The notes under the pieces: generated by a model
Told to the model about the DNA's origin: nothing
The model's input: only the letters and a program-made list of their open reading frames with translations
Database searches by the model: none
Translations under genes and position numbers: made by a program
Source: CAVVAL01 sp963742725
GTDB lineage: Bacteria > Actinomycetota > Actinomycetes > Mycobacteriales > Cryptosporangiaceae
Assembly: GCA_963742725.1 (NCBI GenBank)
Contig: CAVUMX010000004.1
Coordinates: 62,001 to 126,000 of the forward strand
Reading direction: 5' to 3'
DNA: 64,000 bases
Shown here: positions 47,735-57,728 of the stretch, one piece after another
How the letters are laid out: the number at the start of each line of letters is the position of its first letter
Position numbering within the stretch: position 1 is the first letter of the stretch

Positions 47735-48561
47735 GGCGGACGCCGGCACAGCGCCCCATCCCGGAGGCCCCGCCGGCGCCGGAGCCGTTGACCGTCCCGG
47801 TGCTGGACTCCCACACCCACCTCGACATGCAGGACGCGGACGTCGAGGCCGCCCTGGCCGCGGCGGCGGCGGTCGGGGTGACGAAGGTCGTCCAGGTCGG
47901 CGTGGATGTGGCGTCGTCCCGCTGGGGCGCGGACGTGGCCGCCAAGCACGACGCCGTCCTGGCGACGGTCGCGCTGCATCCGAACGAGGCGCCGCGCCTG
48001 TCCGATCTGGACACGGCGCTGGCGGAGATCGACGCGCTGGCGGCGTCGCCGCACGTCCACGGCGTGGGTGAGACGGGCCTGGACTACTTCCGTACCGAGC
48101 CCGACGGCCGCGCGGCGCAGGAGCGCTCGTTCCGGGCGCACATCGAGATCGCCAAGCGCCACGGCAAGGCGCTGGTGATCCACGACCGTGACGCCCACGA
48201 CGACGTCCTGCGGGTGCTGGCCGAGGAGGGCGCGCCGGACCAGGTCGTCTTCCACTGCTTCTCGGGCGGTCCGGAGCTGGCGAAGGCGTGCGCCGAGGCC
48301 GGCTACGTCATGAGCTTCGCCGGCACGGTCACGTTCAAGAGCGCCGAGCCGCTGCGCGAAGCCGCCCGGATCGCGCCGCGCGAGCTGCTGCTCGTCGAGA
48401 CGGACGGGCCGTTCCTCACGCCGATGCCGTACCGGGGCCGACCGAACGCGCCGTACCTCATCCCGATCGTCGTGCGGGCGCTCGCCGAGATCCGGGGCGA
48501 CGACCTGGACGAGCTGTGCGCGTCGATCTGGGCCACCGGGGAGCGGGTGTTCGGGGCCTGA
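47731..48561 (+). CDS. tatD: TatD family metal-dependent hydrolase
   Basis: 276 aa. The metal site starts with the HxH in LDSHTHLDM (about residue 29); GETGLDYFR contains the bridging Glu, LVIHDRDAHDD and VVFHCFSGG supply further His ligands, and LLVETDGPFLTP ends the site. TatD/YcfH-type enzymes are 3'-5' DNA/RNA exonucleases involved in repair and quality control. The GTG start overlaps the metG stop by 4 nt, as expected for this widely conserved metG-tatD pair. Confidence 0.93.
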   Translation: MRRTPAQRPIPEAPPAPEPLTVPVLDSHTHLDMQDADVEAALAAAAAVGVTKVVQVGVDVASSRWGADVAAKHDAVLATVALHPNEAPRLSDLDTALAEIDALAASPHVHGVGETGLDYFRTEPDGRAAQERSFRAHIEIAKRHGKALVIHDRDAHDDVLRVLAEEGAPDQVVFHCFSGGPELAKACAEAGYVMSFAGTVTFKSAEPLREAARIAPRELLLVETDGPFLTPMPYRGRPNAPYLIPIVVRALAEIRGDDLDELCASIWATGERVFGA

Positions 48562-48671
48562 TCGGACGACCGTGACACGGAACACGGGATTGGCTTCCCG
48601 CCCTCCCGACCCCGTATCGTGTCGCGGTTGGGAGCCGGTACGAACCCGGGACGCGCGAGGACAGGAGCACG

Positions 48672-49748
48672 GTGAGTCGCACCGCCGCACACGCGGTACG
48701 GGTGATCGCACTGCTGGCGCTGGTCATAGCGGGTAGCGCCTGGGTCATCACCGACCGGGCGGTCACGCTCCGGATCGACGGTGTCACGCGGACCATGCAC
48801 ACCCACGCCTCGGATGTCGAGAGCATGCTCGACAACGCCGGAATCGACGTCGGCGCGCACGACGTCCTCACCCCTGACGGCGAGACGCGGCTGGAACGCG
48901 GCGCCGAGGTGATCCTCGACCGGGGCCGCCAGCTCCGCGTGACCGTCGACGGCGTGACGCGCCGCGAGTGGGTCACCGCGCGCACGGTCGCCGACGCGCT
49001 CAAGGAACTCGGCCTGGACCGGGACCGGCTGCGGCTCTCGGCGTCCCGCAGCACGCGCCTGCCGCTCAAGGGCTTCGCCGTCCGGGTCAACACCGAGAAG
49101 ACGGTCACCCTGGTCGCGGACAAGAAGCGCGACAAGGTCACGACGTACGCGGCGACCGTCGCCGAGCTGCTGGACGAGCGTGCGGTCGCCCTCGCCGAGA
49201 AGGACCTGACGGAGCCGGAGCGCGACAAGAGCATCGCGGACGGCGGCACCGTGACCGTCCGGCGGATCACCGTGAAGACGGCCACCGAGACCGTGGACGT
49301 GCCGGCACCGGTGACGAAGAAGACGGACGCCGACCTCATGCTCGACCAGAAGAAGGTGCTCGAACCGGGCCGCGCCGGCCGGGTGACGCGCACGGTCGAG
49401 CACCTGTACTCGGACGGCGTCCTCACGAAGACGAACGTGCTGACCAGCACGACCCTGACCGCGCCGAAGCCGAAGGTGATCGTCAGCGGCAGCACCCCGT
49501 ACCCGCCCGACGACACCGGCCTGAACTGGGACGGGCTGGCGCAGTGCGAGTCGGGCGGCCGTCCGAACGTGGTGTCGTCCGGCGGCACCTACCACGGGCT
49601 GTACCAGTTCAACGTCGAGATGTGGCACCGGATGGGCGGCATCGGCCTGCCCAGCGAGGCGACGCCGCGCGAACAGACGTACCGGGCGATCAAGCTGTAC
49701 AAGGCGGCCGGGCGGGGCCAGTGGCCACACTGCGGCGTCAACCTGTGA
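48672..49748 (+). CDS. rpfB: Resuscitation-promoting factor, RpfB type
   Basis: 358 aa. An N-terminal membrane segment or signal (about 9-26) is followed by DUF348 repeats (RAVTLRIDGVTRTMHTHASD and similar blocks at about 30-180), a G5 domain (about 185-265) and the Rpf lytic domain (about 280-358: LNWDGLAQCESGGRPNVV, HGLYQFNVEMWHRMGG, then REQTYRAIKLYKAAG). The catalytic Glu is in QCESGG. It cleaves peptidoglycan and promotes regrowth of dormant cells. Followed immediately by rsmA with a 4-nt overlap, the usual rpfB-rsmA-ispE order. Confidence 0.95.
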   Translation: MSRTAAHAVRVIALLALVIAGSAWVITDRAVTLRIDGVTRTMHTHASDVESMLDNAGIDVGAHDVLTPDGETRLERGAEVILDRGRQLRVTVDGVTRREWVTARTVADALKELGLDRDRLRLSASRSTRLPLKGFAVRVNTEKTVTLVADKKRDKVTTYAATVAELLDERAVALAEKDLTEPERDKSIADGGTVTVRRITVKTATETVDVPAPVTKKTDADLMLDQKKVLEPGRAGRVTRTVEHLYSDGVLTKTNVLTSTTLTAPKPKVIVSGSTPYPPDDTGLNWDGLAQCESGGRPNVVSSGGTYHGLYQFNVEMWHRMGGIGLPSEATPREQTYRAIKLYKAAGRGQWPHCGVNL

Positions 49749-50653
49749 CGGAGCCGCGCGAGGTCACCGGCGGGCGCAGCAGCGAGCCGCGCGAGGTCAC
49801 CGGTGGGCGCAGCACGGATCACCTGCTCGGGCCGGCGGACATCCGCGCGCTGGCCAGCCGGCTCGGGGTGCGCCCGACGAAGCAGCTCGGGCAGAACTTC
49901 CTGCACGACCCGAACACGATCCGCCGGATCGTCCGGACGGCGGAGTTGTCACCGGACGACGTGGTGCTGGAGGTCGGTCCGGGGCTCGGTTCCCTGACGC
50001 TCGGGCTGCTCCCGGCCGCCGCGCGGGTGGTCGCGGTCGAGCTCGACCCGGTGCTGGCCGGTGCGCTGCCCGGCACGGTGGCGGACCGCGCCCCCGACCT
50101 GGCGGCGAAGCTGGAGACGGTCCACGCCGACGCGTTGCGCATCGCCGACATCCCGGGCCCCCCGCCGACCGCGCTCGTCGCGAACCTGCCGTACAACGTG
50201 GCCGTGCCGGTCGTCCTGCACCTGCTCGAACTGTTGCCGAGCCTGCGGACGGCACTGGTCATGGTCCAGGCCGAGGTCGCGGACCGGCTCGCGGCCCCGC
50301 CCGGCTCGAAGACGTACGGGGTACCGAGCGTCAAGGCGGCCTGGTACGCCGACGTGACCCGCGCCGGGCCGGTACCCCGCGCGGTGTTCTGGCCGGTGCC
50401 GAACGTGGATTCGGGCCTGGTCCGGCTGGTGCGCCGGGACCCGCCGTCCGGAGTGGATCGTAAGAAGGTGTTCGCGGTCGTGGACGCCGCGTTCGCGCAG
50501 CGCCGCAAGACGCTCCGGGCCGCGCTCGGCGGGTGGGCCGGTTCGCCGGCCAAGGCGGAAGAGCTGCTGCGCGCCGCCGGCATCGACCCGCAGGCCCGTG
50601 GCGAGGCCCTGGACGTCACGGCGTTCGCCCGGATCGCGGGGGCACACGCATGA
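49745..50653 (+). CDS. rsmA: 16S rRNA dimethyladenosine transferase RsmA/KsgA
   Basis: 302 aa. SAM-binding motif VLEVGPGLGSLTLGLLP at about 76-92, preceded by KQLGQNFLHDPNTIRRIV; catalytic NLPYNVAVPVV (N-L-P-Y) at about 148. It dimethylates A1518/A1519 of 16S rRNA during 30S maturation. Residues 3-24 are an 11-residue tandem duplication (EPREVTGGRSS/T) coded by a 33-bp repeat at 49751-49816, before the conserved fold begins. GTG overlaps the rpfB stop and the gene's stop overlaps ispE, so translation is coupled along this operon. Confidence 0.96.
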   Translation: MTEPREVTGGRSSEPREVTGGRSTDHLLGPADIRALASRLGVRPTKQLGQNFLHDPNTIRRIVRTAELSPDDVVLEVGPGLGSLTLGLLPAAARVVAVELDPVLAGALPGTVADRAPDLAAKLETVHADALRIADIPGPPPTALVANLPYNVAVPVVLHLLELLPSLRTALVMVQAEVADRLAAPPGSKTYGVPSVKAAWYADVTRAGPVPRAVFWPVPNVDSGLVRLVRRDPPSGVDRKKVFAVVDAAFAQRRKTLRAALGGWAGSPAKAEELLRAAGIDPQARGEALDVTAFARIAGAHA

Positions 50654-51555
50654 TCCGGGTCCGGGTACCGGCGAAGGTCAACCTGCACCTCGGCGTCGGC
50701 CTGGTCCGGCCGGACGGGTACCACGAGCTGGAGACGGTGTTCCACGCTGTCTCGCTCTACGACGACGTGTTCGCCGCCCCGGCCGATGACATCAGCCTCA
50801 CGATCGACGGCGAGGGCGCCGCCGACCTGCCGACCGACGAGGACAACCTCGCGGTGCGGGCGGCCCTGGCGCTGGCGGAGTACACCGGCGTGGACGAGGG
50901 TGTCCGGCTGCGGTTGCGCAAGGGCATCCCCGTCGCGGGCGGCATGGCCGGCGGCAGCGCCGACGCGGCGGCCACGCTGGTCGCCTGCGACGCGCTGTGG
51001 CACACCGGCATCCCGCGCGACGAGCTGCTGGAGATCGCCGCCTCGCTCGGCAGCGATGTGCCGTTCTCGCTGGCCGGCGGTACCGCGCTCGGCACCGGCC
51101 GGGGCGAACGGCTCATGCCGGTGCTCGCGCCCGTGCGGCGGCACTGGGTCGTCGCGGTCGCCGACGGTGGCCTCTCGACCCCGCAGGTGTACGGCGAACT
51201 CGACCGGCTCCGCGCCGCGGCGAACGGACCCCACCCTGTCGGCCCGGCCGAAGGGCTCGTGGCCGCGCTGCGCTCGGACGATCCCGAGGAACTGGCCAGC
51301 GCCCTGGCCAACGACCTTCAGCCCGCCGCGGTGTCGCTGCGGCCGTCGCTGCGCCAGACGCTCGGCGCCGGCATCGAGGAGGGCGCGCTGGCCGGGATCG
51401 TGTCCGGGTCCGGCCCGACGTGCGTGTTCCTGGCCGCCGACGCGGACGACGCCGTGACCGTCGCGGCGGCGCTCGCCGGGCGCGGGGTCTGCCGCACGGT
51501 CCGCACCGCGTACGGGCCTGTGCCCGGCGCTCGTATCGTTTCTGAGAGGGAGTGA
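50650..51555 (+). CDS. ispE: 4-diphosphocytidyl-2-C-methyl-D-erythritol kinase
   Basis: 301 aa GHMP kinase. VPAKVNLHLGVGLVRPDGYH at the N-terminus, the ATP loop VAGGMAGGSADAAATLVA at about 96-113 and the third motif IVSGSGPTCVFLA near 250 are standard. It phosphorylates CDP-methylerythritol in the MEP route to isoprenoids. Start ATG overlaps the rsmA stop (ATGA). Confidence 0.96.
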   Translation: MIRVRVPAKVNLHLGVGLVRPDGYHELETVFHAVSLYDDVFAAPADDISLTIDGEGAADLPTDEDNLAVRAALALAEYTGVDEGVRLRLRKGIPVAGGMAGGSADAAATLVACDALWHTGIPRDELLEIAASLGSDVPFSLAGGTALGTGRGERLMPVLAPVRRHWVVAVADGGLSTPQVYGELDRLRAAANGPHPVGPAEGLVAALRSDDPEELASALANDLQPAAVSLRPSLRQTLGAGIEEGALAGIVSGSGPTCVFLAADADDAVTVAAALAGRGVCRTVRTAYGPVPGARIVSERE

Positions 51556-51557
51556 GA

Positions 51558-53324
<1,767 letters not shown>

Positions 53325-53349
53325 TCCCCGGCGCGCGCGTCGCCGGGGA
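53325..53349 (+). terminator. Hairpin terminator after the ABC-F gene
   Basis: TCCCCGGCG and CGCCGGGGA (9 bp) with a 7-nt loop directly behind the stop codon. Confidence 0.8.
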
Positions 53350-53401
53350 CGTGCGAGACAATCACCTGCGCACCACAGGACACCAGAACGAGAGGACCAC
53401 G

Positions 53402-53881
53402 ATGTCCCACCTTCCCGTCGACCACCCGCTGCGCGGCCTCTACCGCGGGCTGGCGCTGCTGACCGGCGTGCTGCTGGTCGTCTTCGGCGCCGTCGGCTAC
53501 GTGCAGACGTCGGACCTCCCGTTCTTCCACCAGGAGGGTGAGCGGGTCCTCGGGCTGTCGACGAACCCGGCGTTCGCCGTCCTGTCGCTCGTCACGGGAG
53601 TGATCGTGCTGGTGGCGTCCGCCGTCGGGCGCAACGTCGACGTGCCCGTCTACCACGCGGTCGGCTGGCTGTTCATGGTCGCCGGGCTGGTCATGCTGTG
53701 CGTGATCCGCACCGACCTGAACGTGCTGGCGTCCTCGATCACCAACGTGAACGTCTCGTTCGTCGTCGGCGTCATCCTGGTGACGGCCGGACTGTACGGC
53801 AACGTCTCGCGCCAGTCGGTCAAGGCGAAGGCGCCCGCCGCGAAGAAGGCTGCGGCGCCGGAGAAGGCCACCGCCAAGTAG
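53402..53881 (+). CDS. DUF4383 membrane protein
   Basis: 159 aa with four predicted helices (GLALLTGVLLVVFGAVGYV, AVLSLVTGVIVLVASAV, AVGWLFMVAGLVMLCVI, VVGVILVTAGLYGNV) and a basic, Ala/Lys-rich cytoplasmic tail. The N-terminal DHPLRGLYRGLAL is typical of DUF4383. Function unknown. The ATG is preceded by AACGAGAGGACC. It converges with tetR and they share a hairpin. Confidence 0.85.
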   Translation: MSHLPVDHPLRGLYRGLALLTGVLLVVFGAVGYVQTSDLPFFHQEGERVLGLSTNPAFAVLSLVTGVIVLVASAVGRNVDVPVYHAVGWLFMVAGLVMLCVIRTDLNVLASSITNVNVSFVVGVILVTAGLYGNVSRQSVKAKAPAAKKAAAPEKATAK

Positions 53882-53891
53882 GTGCCGCCGG

Positions 53892-53926
53892 GCTCGCCGG
53901 CCCCGTTTCAGCGGGGCCGGGCGAGC
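53892..53926. terminator. Bidirectional hairpin between DUF4383 and tetR
   Basis: GCTCGCC-GGCCCCG pairs with CGGGGCC-g-GGCGAGC around TTTCAG (14 bp with one bulged G). It overlaps the last codons of tetR. Confidence 0.75.
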
Positions 53927-54546
53927 AGCCGGGGTTTGGTCTCCAGCCCGGACAGGCCGTTCCACGACAGGTTCACGAGGTGCGCGGCGACCTCTTCTTT
54001 CCTGGGCTTGCGCGCCTCCAGCCACCACTGGCCGGTGAGCGCGACCATGCCGACCAGCGCCTGGGAGTACAGGCCGGCCAGCTTGGTCTCGAAGCCGCGC
54101 GCCTTGAACTCGCGGGCCAGGATGTACTCGACCTGGCTCGCGATGTCGTTGATCAGGCTGGAGAAGTTGCCGGTGGTGCTGGTGACCGGCGAGTCCCGGA
54201 CGAGGATCCGGAACCCGTCGGTCTCCTCCTCGATGTAGGTGAGAAGCGCCAGCGCGGCCTGTTCCAGCAGCTCACGCGGGTGTCCGCCGGTCAGTGCGCT
54301 GGTCACCTGGTCGAGCAGGTGGCGCATCTCCCGGTCGACGACGACCGCGTAGAGCCCCTCCTTGCCGCCGAAGTGCTCGTACACGACGGGCTTGCTGACG
54401 TGCGCGCGGGACGCGATCTCCTCGATGGACGCTGCTTCGAAGCCGCGCTCGGCGAACAGCGAACGTCCGATGTCGAGCAGCTGCTCGCGGCGTTCCTTGC
54501 CGGTCATCCGTACGCGGGTGGTGCTCGGCTTGCGGGCCTCGGTCAC
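53908..54546 (-). CDS. TetR-family regulator of the desaturase operon
   Basis: 212 aa. DNA-binding domain about 14-60: ERREQLLDIGRSLFAERGFE then ASIEEIASRAHVSKPVVYEHFG, the typical TetR helix-turn-helix. The C-terminal ligand/dimer domain has no recognised effector signature but its long aromatic-rich helices (GMVALTGQWWLEARK) suit acyl-CoA or fatty-acid binding. The GTG overlaps the desaturase stop by 4 nt, so it is co-transcribed behind the desaturase and probably represses the operon, including itself, through the palindrome at 55594. Confidence 0.88.
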   Translation of the reverse strand: MTEARKPSTTRVRMTGKERREQLLDIGRSLFAERGFEAASIEEIASRAHVSKPVVYEHFGGKEGLYAVVVDREMRHLLDQVTSALTGGHPRELLEQAALALLTYIEEETDGFRILVRDSPVTSTTGNFSSLINDIASQVEYILAREFKARGFETKLAGLYSQALVGMVALTGQWWLEARKPRKEEVAAHLVNLSWNGLSGLETKPRLLARPR

Positions 54547-55523
54547 CCGTGCATCTTGTCAGGCGACGCAACGTCCGTGCGCTTCGCCGCCAGCCGCTCC
54601 GGCTTGGGCCACCGCACGTCGGACGCCCAGCCGAGCTTCTCGAAGATCCAGATCAGCCGGGCGGACGTGTCGATCTGCCCGCGCAGGACGCCGTGGCGGG
54701 CGCACGTCGGGTCGGCGTGGTGGAGGTTGTGCCACGACTCGCCGAAGCTGAGGAGCGCGAGCGGCCAGAAGTTCGCGGCCTTGTCGTTGGACTTGAACGG
54801 CCGCGCGCCGACGATGTGGCAGACCGAGTTGATCGACCAGGTCGTGTGGTGCAGCAGCGAGATCCGGACGAGGCTGCCCCAGAAGAACGCCGTCGCGGCG
54901 CCCTGCCAGGTGCCGGACCAGGCCCAGCCGATCGCGGCCGGCGCGAGCAGCGAGAACAGGACGATCGGCGCGAACATCCGGTCGATGAAGCGGATGTCCC
55001 GGTCGGCCAGCAGGTCCGGGCAGAATCGCGCCTTGCTGGTCTGCTCGATGTCGAACAGCCAGCCGGTGTGCGCCCAGACGAAGCCCTTGGTGAGCCCGCC
55101 GACGGACTCGCCGAAACGCCACGGCGAGTGCGGGTCGCCCTCCTTGTCACTGAAGGCGTGGTGGCGGCGGTGGTCGGCGACCCAGCGGGTCGGCGGGCCT
55201 TCGATCGCCATGGTGCCGGCGAACGCGAGCGCGATCCGGAGCCACCGCTTGGCCTTGAACGACCCGTGGGTGAGGTACCGGTGGAACCCGACCGTGATGC
55301 CGAGCCCCGTGAGGTTGTAGAACACGAAGGCGATCACCGCGTCACGCCAGCTCAGACCCCAGCCCCAGGCGACCGGCACGGCGGCGAGAAGCGCGACGAA
55401 CGGCACCGTGACCATCGTCCACAGGATCACGATCGCGATCCAGTGCTGGCGGTCCTCGGTGAGGGGCTTCGGGCCGGCGGAAGTGGGGGGCGCCAGGGTG
55501 GCAGCGCTCGGCGGTGGAGTCAT
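54543..55523 (-). CDS. Acyl-CoA desaturase (fatty-acid delta-9 type)
   Basis: 326 aa. Membrane desaturase with three His boxes: HRYLTH (~82), HRRHH (~118) and HNLHH (~265), which bind the di-iron centre. Hydrophobic segments lie at about 28-50, 65-75, 180-200 and 205-225. It introduces a double bond into acyl-CoA or lipid acyl chains, adjusting membrane fluidity. Together with the TetR gene behind it, it forms an operon; the promoter and operator are visible 70-100 nt upstream. Confidence 0.93.
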   Translation of the reverse strand: MTPPPSAATLAPPTSAGPKPLTEDRQHWIAIVILWTMVTVPFVALLAAVPVAWGWGLSWRDAVIAFVFYNLTGLGITVGFHRYLTHGSFKAKRWLRIALAFAGTMAIEGPPTRWVADHRRHHAFSDKEGDPHSPWRFGESVGGLTKGFVWAHTGWLFDIEQTSKARFCPDLLADRDIRFIDRMFAPIVLFSLLAPAAIGWAWSGTWQGAATAFFWGSLVRISLLHHTTWSINSVCHIVGARPFKSNDKAANFWPLALLSFGESWHNLHHADPTCARHGVLRGQIDTSARLIWIFEKLGWASDVRWPKPERLAAKRTDVASPDKMHG

Positions 55524-55592
55524 GTGAGTCCTCGGGGCTCTGGGCGTGCCGGGCCCCGTAACCCGGCCGACGCGGTTCGCTACGGCTACGCA

Positions 55593-55621
55593 ACCGTAAC
55601 TTACGGATAGGTAGGTTCCAA
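55593..55621 (-). promoter_or_regulatory. Promoter of desaturase-tetR with overlapping palindrome
   Basis: Minus-strand -35 TTGGAA (55616-55621), 17-nt spacer and -10 TACGGT (55593-55598). The -10 is covered by a perfect 6-1-6 palindrome CCGTAA-c-TTACGG (55594-55606), a likely TetR operator. A second small palindrome, AGGTT-cc-AACCT (55613-55624), covers the -35. Confidence 0.65.
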
Positions 55622-55646
55622 CCTGACCTGCCTGAACAGCGGGTGG

Positions 55647-57437
55647 CTAACGCAGGACGATTCGGGCGCCCACCACGGGCAGCCGCAGGACGCCCGGAGC
55701 CGTCACCGACACCGCCTGCGGGAGGGTGTTTCCGCCGTACGCGGCGTCGCTGGCGGCCAGGACGAGCCGGATCCGGTGCCCGGCCGGGAACCGCTGCGCG
55801 ACGGTCGGCAGCTCGATCCGCACGGTCCGGGTCACGTCCGCCACCCGGACGGGCGAGACCAGCCGGTCCTTGAGCGTGACCGTGCCGTCCGGGGCCACGT
55901 CGTAGAGCTTGGCGAACAGCACGAGCTGCCCGGCCGGTCCGCCGGCCTGGCCGGCGGCGGCCACCGGCGCGTTCAGCCGGACGTCCAGCGTCGGGGTGCC
56001 GACGATCGTGGCGACCCGGTCGAGCGGGCGGCTCGTCCACGCGGCGAACGTGCCGGGCCCGTCGGACGGCGGGTTGTCGATCGCGTTGCCCTCCAGCGCG
56101 GACGTCTCCGAGTACGACGTGGGGACGGGCGCCCCGGCGTACGACTGGACCCCTGGCACGGGCGCCGTCGTGACGAGGTCGTCCGTGCCGGACAGGTACA
56201 GCGTCTGCGCGCCGCCGACCGGGTACGTGTCGGACCGGGCGTACGCCTTCGCGATGTCGCCGCCGACCCAGTCCCGGTAGTACTCGAACTCGGGGCCGGT
56301 CGCCGCGTCCCGGTCGTCCCGCAGCCAGCGGTCGAACCAGTTCGTGATGCGCAGGCCCAGGTACGACGCGCGCGGCCGGACGAAGTCCAGCTCGCCGTCG
56401 GCCGGCTGTCCGTGCGAGTGGCCCCACGACTGCCACACCATCGACACCGGGACGTCGCGCGACTTCAGGGACTCGTACGTCGCGGTGGCCTCGCGCAGCG
56501 TGAACAGGGTGTCCCGCTGGCCCTGGATCAGCAGCGTCGGCGCCCTGACCCGGCTGGCGTAGGACGCGACCGACGCGTGCCGCAGCAGGTCCAGGACCGG
56601 CTCGTTCGGGTAGCCCAGCACCTCGGCTTCCGGCAGCGCCGCGCACAGCTCCGCCGGGAAGTTCGGGCAGCCGGCGGCGCGGGCCGGGTCCACGGTCGCG
56701 TACTCGGCGCCGGCGACGATCCCGAGCCCGAAGAAGAAGTTGCCCCACTGCTTCTTGAACACGCCCGGCGCCGTGCCGCCGTTGTTCGGCGCGATCGAGT
56801 ACGACAGGTCGTTCCACGTGATGATCGGGACCAGCGCGTCGACCTTCCCGCTCACGGCCGCTGTCGCGAACTGGTTCTGGCCGCCGTACGACCCGCCCAC
56901 CATGCCGACGCGCGGGTCGCCGGGCCCGTCGAGGCGGACGAAGTCCAGCGTGACCCGCTCGCCCGTCGCCGCGTCGACCGCGCTCCGCGCGCCGGCCAGG
57001 AACCGGACGAGTTCCGCGCCGGCCTTCCCGTCCCAGTCCGGGTCGTCGAGGGTGATCCGGCAGCTCGACCCGCCGAAGCCGAGGCCCGAGTACGCCAGCA
57101 CGACGTACCCGTCGTCGGCGAACGCCGCCCCGATCGGCCGCTGGTCGAGCTTCGTACCGCCGAAGCCGTGGGTGGTGAGGATCGCGGGCGCGGGGGACGC
57201 CGCCGTGGCGTCCTTGGGCCGGTACAGGTCGGCCGCGATCCGGCAAGGCGTGTCCCCGTCGGGCCCCACCATCACGTCGACCGTGAGCGTGCGGACCTCG
57301 TACGCCGTCAGCGCCGTCTCCGTACGCGGGCTCAGCGAGGGCATCGCCGCAGCGAGGCTCGCCACCATCAGGAACGGGAGCACTCGGGCCACGGGCCGGC
57401 ACGGTACGGATAACGACGAGGTGGTGATCCGGCGCAT
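55647..57437 (-). CDS. Secreted Xaa-Pro dipeptidyl-peptidase/CocE-like hydrolase (S15)
   Basis: 596 aa. Signal peptide at 1-35 (PVARVLPFLMVASLAAAM). The alpha/beta-hydrolase domain carries ILTTHGFGGTKLDQ, GFGGSS and the nucleophile elbow GMVGGSYGGQNQF (Ser in GGSYGG); a His is available in WGHSHG. A C-terminal jelly-roll (about 420-596: WTSRPLDRVATIVGTPTLDV, FPAGHRIRLVLAASD) is the X-Pro dipeptidyl-peptidase C-domain. It likely cleaves peptides or esters outside the cell. The ATG at 57437 gives a normal signal peptide; an upstream in-frame extension lacks one and is rejected. Confidence 0.9.
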   Translation of the reverse strand: MRRITTSSLSVPCRPVARVLPFLMVASLAAAMPSLSPRTETALTAYEVRTLTVDVMVGPDGDTPCRIAADLYRPKDATAASPAPAILTTHGFGGTKLDQRPIGAAFADDGYVVLAYSGLGFGGSSCRITLDDPDWDGKAGAELVRFLAGARSAVDAATGERVTLDFVRLDGPGDPRVGMVGGSYGGQNQFATAAVSGKVDALVPIITWNDLSYSIAPNNGGTAPGVFKKQWGNFFFGLGIVAGAEYATVDPARAAGCPNFPAELCAALPEAEVLGYPNEPVLDLLRHASVASYASRVRAPTLLIQGQRDTLFTLREATATYESLKSRDVPVSMVWQSWGHSHGQPADGELDFVRPRASYLGLRITNWFDRWLRDDRDAATGPEFEYYRDWVGGDIAKAYARSDTYPVGGAQTLYLSGTDDLVTTAPVPGVQSYAGAPVPTSYSETSALEGNAIDNPPSDGPGTFAAWTSRPLDRVATIVGTPTLDVRLNAPVAAAGQAGGPAGQLVLFAKLYDVAPDGTVTLKDRLVSPVRVADVTRTVRIELPTVAQRFPAGHRIRLVLAASDAAYGGNTLPQAVSVTAPGVLRLPVVGARIVLR

Positions 57438-57538
57438 GCGCGACTCCCTTGTGGCGACTGAAAGGTCCAACGAGTGGAGTCCGGTCCGGTTATCTGCCGC
57501 GCGGGCGATTCCGCCGTCGTGCGAGAATCTGGGAGCAG

Positions 57539-57610
57539 TCGGCCGTGGTGTAATAGGCAGCACAGCGTCTTTTGGTGTCGCTTGTCCGGGTTCGAGTCCT
57601 GGCGGCCGAG
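57539..57610 (+). tRNA. tRNA-Gln(TTG)
   Basis: 72-nt cloverleaf: acceptor TCGGCCG/CGGCCGA with the U1-A72 pair typical of Gln tRNAs, U8, D-stem GTG/CAC, anticodon loop TTTTGGT (anticodon TTG, codon CAA), T-arm CCGGG/CCTGG, discriminator G. The anticodon stem GCGTC/GTCGC has one U-U mismatch (30-40). CCA is not encoded. Confidence 0.94.
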
Positions 57611-57728
57611 CTCTGCACCCCTGTCACGGGGCGTCGCAGTGTGGGCAGTGTCTCGCCGTACGAGTGCAACCGCGTGATGAACGCCTGGTTAGCATGGTGT
57701 GACCCGTCGCCCCCGAGGGGAGAACCCT

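Noticed and set aside
48562..48671. c-di-AMP (ydaO-type) riboswitch before rpfB
   Set aside because: The 110-nt leader is too short and no paired elements of that riboswitch could be built by eye.
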